Origin: Antilocapra americana
Taxonomy: Eukaryota; Chordata; Mammalia; Artiodactyla; Antilocapridae
DNA: 64,000 bases
Direction: 5' to 3'
NCBI GenBank assembly: GCA_007570785.1
Contig: ML660774.1
Coordinates: 11,190,476 to 11,254,475, forward strand
In this document: in pieces, positions 10,800-21,410 of the stretch
Numbering within the stretch: position 1 is the stretch's first letter
Layout: each line of letters opens with the position of its first letter
Position numbers and translations under genes: made by a program
Notes under the pieces: generated by a model
Databases searched by the model: none
Told to the model about the DNA's origin: nothing
What the model saw: only the letters and a program-made list of their open reading frames with translations

Positions 10800-10943
10800 C
10801 TTTTTCTGTGTATTACAATTTTCTGGGGAGTGCTGCACTGTGGGGCCTATAGGATATTAGTTCCCTGACCAGGGATTGAGCCCAGGCCCCCAGCATTGGA
10901 AGGACAGAGTTTTAACCACTGGCTGGACCACCAGGGAAGTCTG
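10800..10943 (-). mobile_element. tRNA-Glu-derived SINE, reverse
   Basis: Reverse-oriented SINE body 'agttccctgaccagggattg' with the head at 'ggaccaccagggaagtctg'. Confidence 0.8.
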
Positions 10944-13526
10944 CTATGTCAACTTTTCTTCATTTTCTTGTATTAACCTAAAATCTTGCTTCTTATTACT
11001 TTTGTCAGTTTTTTCCCTCAGTATTTACAGAGTAACTGTATTCTTTTACAACATAACTCTTCGGGTGCTGGCTAAGAAAATATTTACTGTGCTCCTTGAT
11101 GTTTTCTCTTCTGTAGGCTAGGTATTCCTCATTCCTTTAACTATTCTTCGCCCAGGATGATTTCCAGACAGTACCCTTTGTTGTCATTAAGGCAGGAATG
11201 GAAAAATTCAGTCTTCCTTAAAAATAACCTGATAAGCTCACTATGTCTGCAAAGCTGTTGTGCTCGACTATTATACCATACATGGGCTTTTTTTTTTTCC
11301 CCTTTGGTACACGGGCTTTGAACATCTCCTTTTGTCTTTAGAAGACAGGGGTCATCTCAAAATATCTGGATGCTTAAACATTCCATTACAGAATCCTTCG
11401 TTAGTATGTCTGGAGTGCTGAGTTTTCCATGTAATTGAGGACAAATCATTTAAATTCCACAATCCAAATTTTAACATTTTTTCATTACATAAATACTTTT
11501 TAAGACATAACGAATCCTCTGTTTTATTAAGTGGAGGTATACCAGACATAGGTCCATTTTCCATAAAATCATGAGACTCCTCCTTATGAACATCTTTAGT
11601 TATTATGATGTGCTGAGTTTAGATTCTGTGGAGGTACAGTTAGCTGTATATAGTGTGGAATATCAAGTTGAATCTAAGTAGTTGTGTAAACAATATTTTA
11701 TCTGGGTTTTACTTTTTTCAAAGTTTGAGTCCATTTAAATTTTGGTCATTTGTAAAGGAAGTGGACCATACACAGCAGTGAGTGGGGAGAGAAAACCAAA
11801 GTTATCTTTCCTACTTAACAAATCAAAGGTGGTGACAGTCGTTTTCCCTTGTAGTTTTCTTGTTCTCTTTAAAACCGTATTCATCACCTTCTCTTTATCT
11901 TCCTTTTTCTTCCCCTTTCCCTCTAAGTTAGCATTATCTAAGAATTATCAACATTTTATAAAACTTGTCTATGATTCACAAAGTCTCAAGCACCCCTTAA
12001 TATAACAGAATTCCACACATGGAAATAACAACCACATTGGTTAATATTAGCAGGAGATCAAAACCAAGTATCTACCCAATTAAATGATAAGTGGCACACA
12101 GTTCAATGTGGAATAATAAATGATTTACTTGACTTTAAAGATAGGAGTTCAGGGAAGACAAAGAAAGGCAATTCAGTTGCTGGAGCCACCCAAGGAAACT
12201 CCAATATCCTTGGAGTCAAAGGAGATTGTGCAGGTGGAAAGTCAGAAAAGCTGAAGAAAAAGTCAGTCGTTACAGCAGCTCAGTGCTACTTCTTCCACTT
12301 CTGCTTCTGCTGTGGTTTAACTCCATCATCCCCTTCCTCCTTATTCTTGTTTTGATCTTAATTTTTTCCTGCCCCATAGTTCTTCCAATTTACATAAAAT
12401 CTTGGCATTTCTAAGTTTTACCCACCTACTAGGCATTCCTTCTCATCATAGCTAACCAACCACTGAGTGCTGATGTCTCTTCTTTACCGGTGTAGCATCT
12501 CATGTGTGTGCACAGGCTACTTCTTCACCGAGGGAGCCCTGACCATCTCCCAACCTAGCCTCAAGGTCAGGCTGTTCTGGAACCTGAAAGATGCTGGGGA
12601 AGGTGGTCTTAGAATTGCGATGGTTTGCTATGTTGGCCAGAGTCAGCTTCCTAACAGGATTCAAATCACAGACTAAAGAGAAAAATATTAAAATATGTAG
12701 TGGATATCTCTAGGAAGACAAAATATGTCAAAATATGTATTTGGGAGGCTCACTCTAGAGTATTTTCTCTTTTGCTGTTGCTTTCCATGCAGTTTTAGAA
12801 ACATAATAGGCTCTTAACACTTGCATACATGGTTTTGATTAGTTATATCAACTTAAATTAGGAAGACTGTGGGGAAGGTTAGCAGGAAAGAATTACGAGG
12901 GCTGGTAAGTGAGGCAAGTCAACCACTCAACATTGATGGGTAAATTATATGCTTACTTTGATTCAGTAATTCAGGCACTTTCCATAGATTTTCAGAACTA
13001 TTCCTTTGAATGTTCCTCTATGTCCCGGTGTCTGAAATCTTTTCATTGGTTGTAGCAATAAAGAAATATATAGTAACTAATTTAATAACAGTACACAGAA
13101 AATTTTCGCCTACTCTTTATTTAGTCATATTAGGAGCAAAATTTACAGTTCCCAAAGAGGAAGGGGGACATTTTAAAACTCAAATTCATGATAACCTAAC
13201 CAATGTATTTCGGTTAGAACAATATAGGTAAAAATAATAAACTCAGCAATTAAGACAGATGATCATTAGTTGATGACTAGAAAACTTTAAATCATGGTTT
13301 TGGTTTTGTTTCTTTACCCCTTTCAGGTTAAAATAGTTGATATACTGGTGACTTAAGAGGGAGGAAGGGAATTTAAATTATGAAAGCTAAGTCTTGGCAG
13401 CAGATGGATGAACATTTTAAGTGTAAATTATACAGGGAAGCTGGCAAATGGAGCAGCATGCCACACCCATACCACTCTTGCTAAGGCTCAGGCTTACCAG
13501 GTCATACTTTTGTTTGCTTGTTTTTC

Positions 13527-13592
13527 TTTCTTCCTTCCTTCCTGCCTCCCTCCCTCTCTCTCTCCCTCTCTCCCTTCCTTCCTTTCTTTCTC
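13527..13592 (+). repeat. Pyrimidine microsatellite (TTCC/CTCC/CT)n
   Basis: About 65 bases of almost pure C/T with TTCC and CTCC units. It is low-complexity, in the last FGL1 intron. Confidence 0.9.
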
Positions 13593-13648
13593 ATTTAAAG
13601 TCTATTAAGAACAAAGCTACTTTTTTTTTTTAAATCAATATAAGTGGC

Positions 13649-13834
13649 ACTTCCCTGGTGGTCCAAGGGCTAAGACTTCACGCTCCCAATGCAGGGGGCC
13701 CTGGGTTCAATCCCTGGTCAGGGAACTACTCCCACAAGCTGCAACTAAGAGTTTGCATTGCTGCAGTGAAAATAAAAGATTCTGCATGTTGCAACTAAGA
13801 TCAGGTGCAGCCAAATATAAATAAATAAATACTG
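13649..13834 (+). mobile_element. CHR-type tRNA-Glu SINE with perfect 10-bp TSD
   Basis: SINE head 'acttccctggtggtccaagg', middle 'gcaactaagagtttgcattg' and an AAATAAATAAATA tail. The direct repeat TATAAGTGGC flanks it at 13639-13648 and 13835-13844. Confidence 0.9.
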
Positions 13835-13961
13835 TATAAGTGGCCTGGGTTTTATCCTGAGAGTTGTATGGTACTAAAACCCACCAGTTTAAAAAATTCA
13901 CGTTGTAGAAGTCTCTTGGTTTTTTAAAATTGCTAAATATTCTCTTATCCAAAACAGCACA

Positions 13962-14082
13962 GGGAATTCCCTGGTGGTCCAGTGGTTAGGACTCTGTGCA
14001 ATCACTCACAAGGGTGTGGGTTCAATCCCTGGTTGGGGAAGTAAAATCCCATAAGCCACAAGGGATAGCAAAAAAAAAAAAA
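13962..14082 (+). mobile_element. tRNA-Glu-derived SINE
   Basis: Head 'gggaattccctggtggtcca' with a poly(A) tail at 14070-14082. It ends about 110 bp before the last FGL1 exon. Confidence 0.85.
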
Positions 14083-14193
14083 CAAAGGCAGAATTCATAG
14101 TTAAAATGTTTTCAGCCATTTGCTTGCAAAATAAGTGTTTCAAAGGATATTTTTCTAGTCTGATTGCTTTGTGTTTATTTCTCCTCCCACTAG

Positions 14194-14353
14194 GTGTCAC
14201 TCTGCAAACCTGAATGGTTTATACCACAAGGGTCCCTACACCGCTAAAACGGACAACGGGATTGTCTGGCACACCTGGCATGGATGGTGGTATTCCTTGA
14301 AATCTGTGGTTATGAAAATTAGGCCAAATGATTTCATTCCAAATATTGTTTAA
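14194..14353 (+). CDS. FGL1: FGL1 terminal coding exon E (residues 260-312, stop)
   Basis: This exon finishes Arg260 and encodes [40 protein letters not shown] and [12 protein letters not shown], then TAA at 14351-14353. Cys261 completes the second conserved disulfide. '[12 protein letters not shown]...MKIRP' is the polymerisation-pocket-like end of a fibrinogen domain. The exon makes the C-terminus fall at residue 312, exactly the length of human FGL1. Phase and acceptor are correct, and there is no damage. Confidence 0.96.
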
Positions 14354-14555
14354 TTGTCCCTGCTGGTGTTTCATTTCTGCAGTTTATCTTGGTTTAAGTG
14401 ATTTGAAAAATGTAGCAAATCTGAACATTCACATGTATGATAATGGCAATTATTATATGCACTACTTTTCATTCTTAATTTTCTTACTTAAGGTACTTTC
14501 AGTACAGCAAATATGTGATACTCACCAAATAAATGTAGATTATATTAATATCTAT
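14354..14555 (+). other. FGL1: FGL1 3' untranslated region
   Basis: This is the AT-rich sequence after the stop, ending about 20 bp past the AATAAA signal. The exact cleavage point is not visible from sequence. A short 3' UTR of about 200 nt agrees with what is known of FGL1 mRNA. Confidence 0.7.
14528..14533 (+). terminator. FGL1: FGL1 polyadenylation signal AATAAA
   Basis: A canonical AATAAA lies 175 bp after the stop codon, followed by T/G-rich sequence (attgaattgctatgtgcg). It is the first canonical signal downstream of the gene. Confidence 0.8.
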
Positions 14556-14917
14556 TGAATTGCTATGTGCGAAGGGCTCTGATAAGAGCAAAATATAAAA
14601 TCATACAGTATATACATGACTTAAGAGATAACGCAGCATAGATACATAATAAATTACATATGAATGCAGTTTAAAAAAAATACATGAAAAAAGTTTAGCA
14701 AATAATGGATGGCCAAATCAGTTACCTGGATGGTAAATATTATGAGTTAGCAATGAACTCAGTTGTCTCTGACTGCTCGTTAGAATTTTAAAATACAACC
14801 CAGGATCTTAATCACTATGGAACACCCTCTCATATTTTTTGGATGTTTATGTAGACTACACTTCTTTCAGAATCCTCATTTTAATTCTTTTATCAATCAT
14901 GTAAGGAATTATTGTTG

Positions 14918-15127
14918 TTGTTGTTTAGTTGCTAAGTAATATCTGACTCTTTTGTGACCCCATGGGCTGTAGACCACCAGACTCCTCTGTCCATAGGGTT
15001 ACCCAGGCAAGAATACTGGAGTGGGTTGCCATTCCCTTCTCCAGGGGATCTTCCTGACCCAGGGCTCAAGCCATATCTCTTGCATTGGCAGGCAGACTCT
15101 TTATCACTGAGCCACCAGGGAGGCCCA
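14918..15127 (-). mobile_element. Bov-tA SINE, reverse
   Basis: Full-length reverse Bov-tA. The reversed tail is a GTTGTTGTT run at 14910-14925, and the head is 'gagccaccagggaggccc'. Confidence 0.88.
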
Positions 15128-15202
15128 GGCATTATTATCCCCACTTAACAGAGCTGAGAATTTGTGGATCTAAGACGGTTTGACTGCTTAACACTTACTT
15201 AA

Positions 15203-15228
15203 CTACTTACTAGAAAACTAGTAAGTAG
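15203..15228. repeat. Perfect 11-bp inverted repeat
   Basis: CTACTTACTAG, four A bases, then CTAGTAAGTAG. It is a perfect stem with an AAAA loop, lying between two SINEs and not part of either. Confidence 0.9.
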
Positions 15229-15383
15229 GGAAACAAGGACTCAAATCCAAGTCTTCTGATGTGAAATCAAATACTTTACATCCAGGCTACAGCTTCTCCC
15301 AGCCTGTGTCAGACACAGAGGACACACTTTAAGTCCCCATGAAGCTTTGTTTTTTAGCTAATGATATACACTGACCATAGATC

Positions 15384-15595
15384 TTCCCTGTACCTCAGGT
15401 GGTAAAGAAGCTGCTTGCAATGCAGGAGACCTGAGTTTGATCCCTAGGTCAGGAAGATCCTCTGGAGAAGGGAGTGGCGATCCACTCCAATATTCTTGCC
15501 TGGAGGAATCCCATGGACAGAGGAGTTTGTCGGGCTACAGTTCATGGGGTCTCAGAGTCAAACACGACTGAGCGACTTAACACCGCTGCTGGTAC
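15384..15595 (+). mobile_element. Bov-tA SINE
   Basis: Full-length element with 'ggtggtaaagaagctgcttg', 'ccaatattcttgcctgga' and a CGACTGAGCGACTTAACA tail. Confidence 0.85.
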
Positions 15596-15784
15596 TGTTA
15601 TACCCTAACATACAATCATAGAAATGTAAATAATTCCAAAGCTGATAAGTAAGAAGGAAAAATGTGTGCCTGGGGGATATATAGTAGGGAACCTGACCTG
15701 GCTCGGAGGAGAGGGGTCAGAGAAGTTTCCCAGAGGAATGAACTTTTTAAACTGAGGGCTTTTTTTGTTTTCTTTAGTATGTAT

Positions 15785-15972
15785 TCATTTATTTGGTTTT
15801 GTCAGGTCTTCGTTGCGGCATGGGATCTAGAGCACAGGCTCAGTAGTTGTGGCGCATGGGCTTTGTTGCCCCTTGGCATGTGGAATCTTAGTTCCTCAAC
15901 CAAGGATCAAATCCGAGTCCCCCGCATTAAAAGGCAGGTTCTTAACCATGGGACCACCAGGAAAGTCCCTGA
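15785..15972 (-). mobile_element. CHR-type SINE, reverse
   Basis: The reverse strand shows the SINE head ('ggaccaccaggaaagtccc' reversed) and the longer CHR body ('ctagagcacaggctcagtag'). Confidence 0.82.
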
Positions 15973-16084
15973 GATCTTTTCACTAGGTGTATGTGGGAGA
16001 TCACTGTAGGAAGAAAGAAATCCTTGTGTAAAGTATACAAAGGAAGAAAGTGCATGGAAACATAGAGTATATTTGGTGATTCTT

Positions 16085-16280
16085 AATTCCTTAAACCAAG
16101 GATTCTGCCACCTAGTATCTGTGTGACCTTGGATAGGCTACTTAATTTTGCTGAGCCTCAGTAATCTCATCTACAAAATGAAGATTATAATAGTGCCTGC
16201 CTCTTTGGATTCGGTTGAGGATTACATAAGTATTTACAATAGTGCCTTGCACAAAGCAGTCAGAAAGAAATAAGTGTGAT
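16085..16280 (+). mobile_element. MIR SINE
   Basis: Clear MIR order: 'tctgtgtgaccttggatagg', 'gagcctcagtaatctcatct', 'acaaaatgaagattataata', 'gccttgcacaaagc'. Confidence 0.85.
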
Positions 16281-16389
16281 TATTAGTGAAGTAGGCATTA
16301 GGGGACAATAACAACAGATGTCTTGAAATAATGAGTCACATAAAAATGTTAAAGTTAGTTGTACTTTCTCCTTTAAACGGTGTTTCCCA

Positions 16390-16500
16390 AAGCAGTGCTT
16401 CTCAAACTTTAATGTCATACCAGCCACCCAGGCATCTTGTTAAAGTGATTCTGGGGTGGGGCCCAAGATGTGAGTTTAACAAGTTTTCAGGTGATAAATA
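16390..16500 (+). mobile_element. MER5A-like hAT non-autonomous DNA transposon
   Basis: It begins 'agcagtgcttctcaaacttt' and contains 'tggggtggggcccaagat' and 'aacaagttttcaggtgat', as in MER5A (hAT-Charlie). The 3' terminal inverted repeat is missing. Confidence 0.75.
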
Positions 16501-16556
16501 TTGAGGAATCTCGTCTAGGGATCATACCTTGAACACATAAGAGTGTACAGAACCAT

Positions 16557-16765
16557 GGGCTTCCCCGGTGGCTCAGTGGCAAAAAATCTGCCTGCCAATG
16601 CAGGAGATTCGAGTTCAATCCCTGAGTTGGAAAGATCCCCTGGAGTAGGAAATGGCAACCCACTCCGGTATTCTTGCCTCGGGAATCCCATGGACAGAGG
16701 AACCAGGAGGGCTACCGTCCATGGGGCAGCAAGAGAGTTGGACACAAATTGCCGACTAAACAATT
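16557..16765 (+). mobile_element. Bov-tA SINE
   Basis: Full-length SINE with head 'gggcttccccggtggctcag' and body 'aaatggcaacccactccggt'. Confidence 0.88.
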
Positions 16766-16909
16766 AAAACAGGGAACTATAGTTCTGTGGAATAGTAATA
16801 GTTAATACAAGAAGAAAAGGGCTCGATCAAATGTATTTAGAAGATGATATAGTAAACAAAATTCAACAGATTTCTTCTCTTGAGTATTTCTTGGGTCCTG
16901 TAATACTCT

Positions 16910-17544
16910 TAGGTGCATGCTGAAGTCCCCCTCTTACCTGTGGTTTCCCTTTCCAAGGTTTCAGTTTCCCACAGTCCATCATGGTTTGAAAATTTTAAAC
17001 AGAAAATTTCAGAAATAACTATGTCTTATTGATAAATTATACAGCTTCTGAGTAACGTGATGAAATCTTGCGCCGATCTGCTCTGCCCCTTGCAGGATGT
17101 AAATCTTCCCTCTGTCTGGAATCTCTTACCTGTTACTTAGTAGCCACCTCAGTATCAGATCAACAAGCGACTCTTCCTTTACTTCATAATGGCACCCTCA
17201 GTGCAAGGGTAGTGATGCTTGCAATTTGGATTTGTCAGAGGAGTTGTAAAGTGCTTCCTTCAACTGAAAGGTGAAAACTCGCAGTGAGAAAAGAAAAGAA
17301 GTCATGTGCTAGAGTTCCTAAAGTCTACGGTAAGACTCCATCTCCTTTCTGTGAAATTGTGAACAAGGAAAAAGAAATCTGTGCTAGTTTTGCTGTTGCA
17401 CCTCAAACTGCAAAAGTCACAGCCACAGAGTGTGGTAAGTGCTTAGTTAAAATGGAAAAGGCACTAAATTTATACAATAAAATATTTGCGAGGAGAGAGA
17501 GAAAAAAGAGACCATGCTCACATAACTTATTAGTATATTATTAT
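16910..17544 (+). mobile_element. Tigger-type (pogo/TcMar) DNA transposon, 5' part with transposase relic
   Basis: The left part holds the typical Tigger 5' region ('cagtttcccacagtccatca', 'agtaacgtgatgaaatcttg'). A decayed transposase N-terminal region follows: about 17188 reads MAP-like and 17284-17500 gives RKEKKSCARVPKVYGKTPSP and later SFAVAPQTAKVTAT and KCLVKMEKALNL, recognisable as the helix-turn-helix part of Tigger transposase. Several frame breaks and substitutions separate the pieces, so this is a pseudogene, not a functional gene. The element is interrupted by BovB at about 17545 and resumes at about 18680. Confidence 0.8.
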
Positions 17545-18680
17545 TTTATTGTTTGTTGCTGTTGTTTAGTCACTCAGTCATGTATGATGCTTTGTGACCC
17601 CATCAACTGCAGGACACCAGGCTTCCTTGTCTTTCACTATCTCCTAGAGTTTGCTCAAACTCATGTCCATTAAATCGGTGAGGCTATACAACCATTTCAA
17701 CCTCTGTTGTCCCCTTCTCCTCCTGCCTTCAATCTTTCCCAGCATCAGGGTCTTTTCCAGTGAGTTGACTCTTCGCATCAGGTGGCCAAACTATTGGAGC
17801 TTCAGCTTCAGTGACAATCCTTCTAATGATTAACTGGTTTGATCTCCTTGCAGTCCAAGGGACTCTTCAAGAGTCTTCTCCAGCACCATAATTTGAAGGC
17901 ATCAATTCTTTGGTGCTCAGCCTTCTTTATGGTCCAACTCTCACATCTATACATGACTAGTGGAAAAACCATAGCTGTGATCTATACGGATCTTTGTCGG
18001 CCAAGTGATATCTCTGCTTTTTAGTACTCTGTCTAGATTTGTCATAGATTTCCTGCCCAGGAGCACATGTCTTAATTTCATGGCTGCAGCCACTGTCTGC
18101 AGTGATTTTGGAGCCCAAGAAAGTAAAATCTGTCACTGTTTCCACTTTCCCCCTTCTATTTGCCATGAAGTGATGGGACTGGATGCCAAGATCTTAGTTT
18201 TTGAATGCTGAGTTTTAAGCCAGCTTTTTCACTTGCCTCTTTGACCCTCAACAAGAGGCTCTTTAGTTCTTCTTTGCTTTCTGCTATTAGAGTGATATCA
18301 TCTGTGTATCTGAGGTTATTGATATTTCTCCCAGAAATCTTGATTCCAGCCTGTAATTCATCCAGCCTGGCATTGTTCATGATGTACTCTGAACAGAAGT
18401 TAAATAAGCAGAGTGACAATATACAACAATGATGTACTCCTTTCCCAATTTAGAACCAATCTGTTGTTCCATGTCTGGTTTTAACTGTTGCTTCTTGACC
18501 TGCATACAAGTTTCTCATGAGACGGGTAAGGTGGTCTGATATTCCCAGCTCTTTAAGAATTTTCCACAGTTTGTTGTGATTTATACATAGATTTTAGCAT
18601 AGTCAACAAAGCAGAAGTAGATGTTTTTCTGGAATTCCCTTGCTTTCTCTATGATCTCTATGATCCAACAAATGTTATTA
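17545..18680 (-). mobile_element. BovB LINE, 3' part with reverse-transcriptase relic
   Basis: This is a long reverse-oriented BovB. The 3' end at left reads 'agtcactcagtcatgtatga', then 'ccccttctcctcctgccttc' and 'catcagggtcttttccagtg'. Further right, the minus strand between 18419 and 18156 encodes part of the reverse-transcriptase palm with the YTDD catalytic motif (family form YADD) followed by 'LIAESKEELKSLL'. It is 5' truncated and carries frame breaks, so it is inactive. It inserted into the Tigger relic. Confidence 0.88.
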
Positions 18681-18845
18681 ATCTCTTACTATGCTTCATT
18701 TATAAATTAAACTTAATCACTGATATGTATGTATAGGAAAAAGCATATACATAGAGTTCAGTATTATCCATGGTTTTAGGCATCCACGAGGGTCTTTGAA
18801 TGTATTCCCTGCAGATAAGCAGGGAAAACAACTTTTGCGTTTTTA
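18680..18845 (+). mobile_element. Tigger-type DNA transposon, 3' end
   Basis: Resumption of the transposon: 'aaattaaacttaatcactga', 'catatacatagagttcagta', 'ggttttaggcatccacgagg', 'cagataagcagggaaaacaa'. This matches the far end of a Tigger1-like element. The middle of the transposon, most of the transposase, is deleted. Confidence 0.75.
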
Positions 18846-18866
18846 GATCTAGTTAGGAGTGTGTTC

Positions 18867-18992
18867 CCGAGAAGGCAATGGCACCCCACTCCAGTACTCT
18901 TGCCTGGAGAATCCCAGGGACAGCGGAGCCTGCCGTCTGTGGGGTCGCACAGAGTCAGACACGACTGAAGCGACTTAGCAGCAGCAGCAGTG
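18867..18992 (+). mobile_element. Bov-A monomer SINE with perfect 11-bp TSD
   Basis: A single Bov-A unit with an AGCAGCAGCAG tail. The direct repeat GGAGTGTGTTC lies at 18856-18866 and 18993-19003. It is inserted just past the Tigger end. Confidence 0.9.
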
Positions 18993-19003
18993 GGAGTGTG
19001 TTC

Positions 19004-19423
19004 AGCTGCAAGATGTTAATCGCTTGATTATGGAAGTCCAGACAAACAGGGATGTGTCCCTCTTATGTAACAAGAACTCAGGAGGCAGGAGGTTGCTGGC
19101 CTTGGTTCAGTGCTCTGCTGTGTGGAAGCTGATATCTCTGCCACTCACTTTGCCCTTCCTTCAGAATCTCAGGTTTTCTACTGCAGTTTCTGCTTTGAGT
19201 CCCTGTTGAAAGCAGGAAGAAGGGAGGATTTATATATCTTCTTATTTATGCCTATTGGCTTAATAAAGCATAAATAGACTTCAATTTATGCCTTCTTGGC
19301 CAGAATTGTGTCATGTAGTTATTCTATCTGGAAGTAAGATCATGAGGGAGATTGTTTAATTTTAAAGTTGCTAGAAGGTACAGGCAAGAGAACCTATCTG
19401 CCATGGTTCCTGAACTTTTAAGA
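19004..19423. other. Unassigned intergenic sequence
   Basis: I see no gene, RNA or nameable repeat here. Short open frames lack any homology that I recognise. Confidence 0.5.
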
Positions 19424-19725
19424 ACTTATCTTATTATAGTTGATTTACAGTGTTGTGTTAATTTCTGCCGTGCAGCAAAGTGATTCAAAGTTATGCATAT
19501 AGATACATTCTTTTTCATATTCTTTTCCATGTTGATTTATCAAAGAGTATTGAATATAGTTTCCTATGCTATATAGTAGGACCTTGTTGTTTATCCATTC
19601 TATATATGAGTTTGCATCTTCTGATCCTAAACTCCCACATCCTTCCCCCATCCCACCCTTCCCTTTGACAACCACAAGTCTGTTCTTTCTGTGAGTCTAT
19701 TTCTTAGGTTACTGAACTCTTTTTT
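19424..19725 (-). mobile_element. L1 3' end, reverse
   Basis: Reverse L1 3' UTR: 'tagttgatttacagtgttgt', 'ctatgctatatagtaggacc', 'ttgttgtttatccattctat'. It is 5' truncated. Confidence 0.85.
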
Positions 19726-20192
19726 TTTTTAATGCAATCTTGAGGGAACAGTGTTCCATAGATCATACTTTAGGAAGGTATAAATAATGGGGCACCAGTG
19801 GTAATTTTAAATATGGGTATTGTTTGCTGAAGACCTCATGCAATTAGGAGATCAAAAGAAGAAAAGCTTTTAAAGAAGAGAAAAGTGATTTTGCAGACAA
19901 GTGGGAGGGGAGCTAAACAAATATCGTGTTACATAAATCTCAGTGTAATAATTTTTCAATGCAGAGGGAATGAAAAACAATTTTAATGCCATAAAAAGAT
20001 GGAAGAGAAAGAGTTCTAATGAAAAACCTTTGGATTTAGTGATAATGTTATTTAAACTTAAGTGTCCTTAAGCCCGTTTCAATGGACTGGTCTGGGAGAC
20101 TAGCCAGAGGGCAGAAATGAAAGCTTTTAGAGAAGATAGGTCATTTGAGTTTAGATGTGAGAAAGGAAATTGAACTAGTTTACCTGAAGTCA

Positions 20193-20387
20193 GATGGTAA
20201 AAGCATCTGCCTACAATGTGGGAGACCTGGGTTCGATCCCTGGATTGGGAAGATTGCCTGGAGAAGGAAATGGCAACCCACTCCAGTACTCTTGCCTGGA
20301 AAATCCCATGGACGGAGGAGGCTGGTAGGCTACAGTCCATGGGGTCGCAAAGAGTTGGACACGACTGAGCGACTTCACTACTACTAC
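20193..20387 (+). mobile_element. Bov-tA SINE with perfect 12-bp TSD
   Basis: SINE body with 'ggcaacccactccagtactc' and an ACTACTACTAC tail. The direct repeat TACCTGAAGTCA lies at 20181-20192 and 20388-20399. The tRNA-like head is truncated. Confidence 0.9.
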
Positions 20388-20484
20388 TACCTGAAGTCAA
20401 AACCCAAGAAATACCCCAGTCTAAAACCAATTCCTCAAAAAATTTACCATTAGAGAGTTATTTGCTAGACTTTATCACTTTTTA

Positions 20485-20645
20485 AAAAAATGTATTAACT
20501 TTTTTATTGAAGGATAATTGCTTTACAGAATTTTGTTGTTTTCTGACAAACCTCAACATGTATCAGCCATAGGTATACATATATCCCTTCCCTTTTGAAT
20601 CTCCCTTCCATCTCCCTCCCTGTCCTAAAAATGCAAATATCTTTT
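20485..20645 (-). mobile_element. L1 3' end, reverse
   Basis: The segment 'ttttattgaaggataattgc', then 'tttacagaattttgttgttt' and 'caacatgtatcagccatagg' is a reversed L1 3' UTR. It is short and 5' truncated. Confidence 0.8.
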
Positions 20646-21064
20646 AATTTACATCAGGTGATTGCATTATGGCCAAGAGTTTTTTTTTTGCTTGTTAAAT
20701 AAAGCAAAGTATAAATAACATGCAAGAACGCTGAATATCTGACATCACTGTAGAAGAGTTTTCCACCAGAAGATGAATGGAAAAGGAGGGTAGGGAGGTG
20801 TTCCTGAAAGTACCAACTTCACAATTTTGCCCAAGATCTATAGTGTCAAAAAGGATGTAAATCATAAAATTAAGACCCCTCCGTACAGCCCATAATCTAT
20901 GGTTTGGCCAGCACGAAATTATTCGGGAAGAAAGATAAGTCAACACACAGGCAGTTAGTCTACTCCAAGAGATAATCAAGATGGTTTAATGTTAAGCTAT
21001 TGTCCCAAAAGATTGCAGTGTGACTGTCTGGAGTTTAAATTTTATCTTTGCTTTTTTCTATGAC

Positions 21065-21190
21065 AAACTACATCTCTGTGCTGAGTGTTGTATTAATAAC
21101 AATATAGCTACCCTGTAATAGTGTTGTGAGGATTAAATGAGGTATACTATGCTGGGCACATACTAAGTGCTCCATAAATATTTACTATGA
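21065..21190 (+). mobile_element. MIR SINE, 3' half
   Basis: The segment 'gtgttgtgaggattaaatga', then 'gctgggcacatactaagtgc' and 'tccataaatatttactatga', is the MIR 3' half. Confidence 0.75.
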
Positions 21191-21239
21191 TAACAGTGGT
21201 GATGCTAGTGAAGAAGAGGAAGATAAAAAAGGAATGTGG

Positions 21240-21410
21240 GAATTTCCCTGGCTGTCTAGAGGTTAATTCTCTGCACTCCCAATGCAGAGGACACAGACTT
21301 GATCCCTGGTCAGGGAACTAAGATCCTGCGTGCTCCACTGCATGGCCAAAAATTTAAAAAAAATAAATATTTTTTTAAAAAGATAATTGGCAAAGTAATC
21401 AAAATTTTTT
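21240..21410 (+). mobile_element. tRNA-Glu SINE with 16-bp TSD
   Basis: Head 'aatttccctggctgtctaga', body 'gatccctggtcagggaacta', then a long A-rich tail. The direct repeat TAAAAAAGGAATGTGG lies at 21224-21239 and 21411-21426. Confidence 0.9.

Larger units (their letters stand above)
9952..14193 (+). other. FGL1: FGL1 last intron
   Basis: This is a 4.2-kb intron from the donor at 9952 to the acceptor cccactag ending at 14193. It contains SINEs at 10000, 10800, 13649 and 13962 and a pyrimidine tract at 13527. Between 10945 and 13520 there is no repeat or gene I can identify. Confidence 0.85.

Noticed and set aside
17284..17500. Tigger transposase-like frame as a possible domesticated gene
   Set aside because: The frame is broken, most of the transposase is missing and it is interrupted by BovB. 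It is a fossil only.
18156..18419. Reverse-transcriptase-like reading frame with YTDD
   Set aside because: Kept as part of the BovB relic. It is a short piece of a truncated LINE with no intact upstream domains, so it is not listed as a gene.
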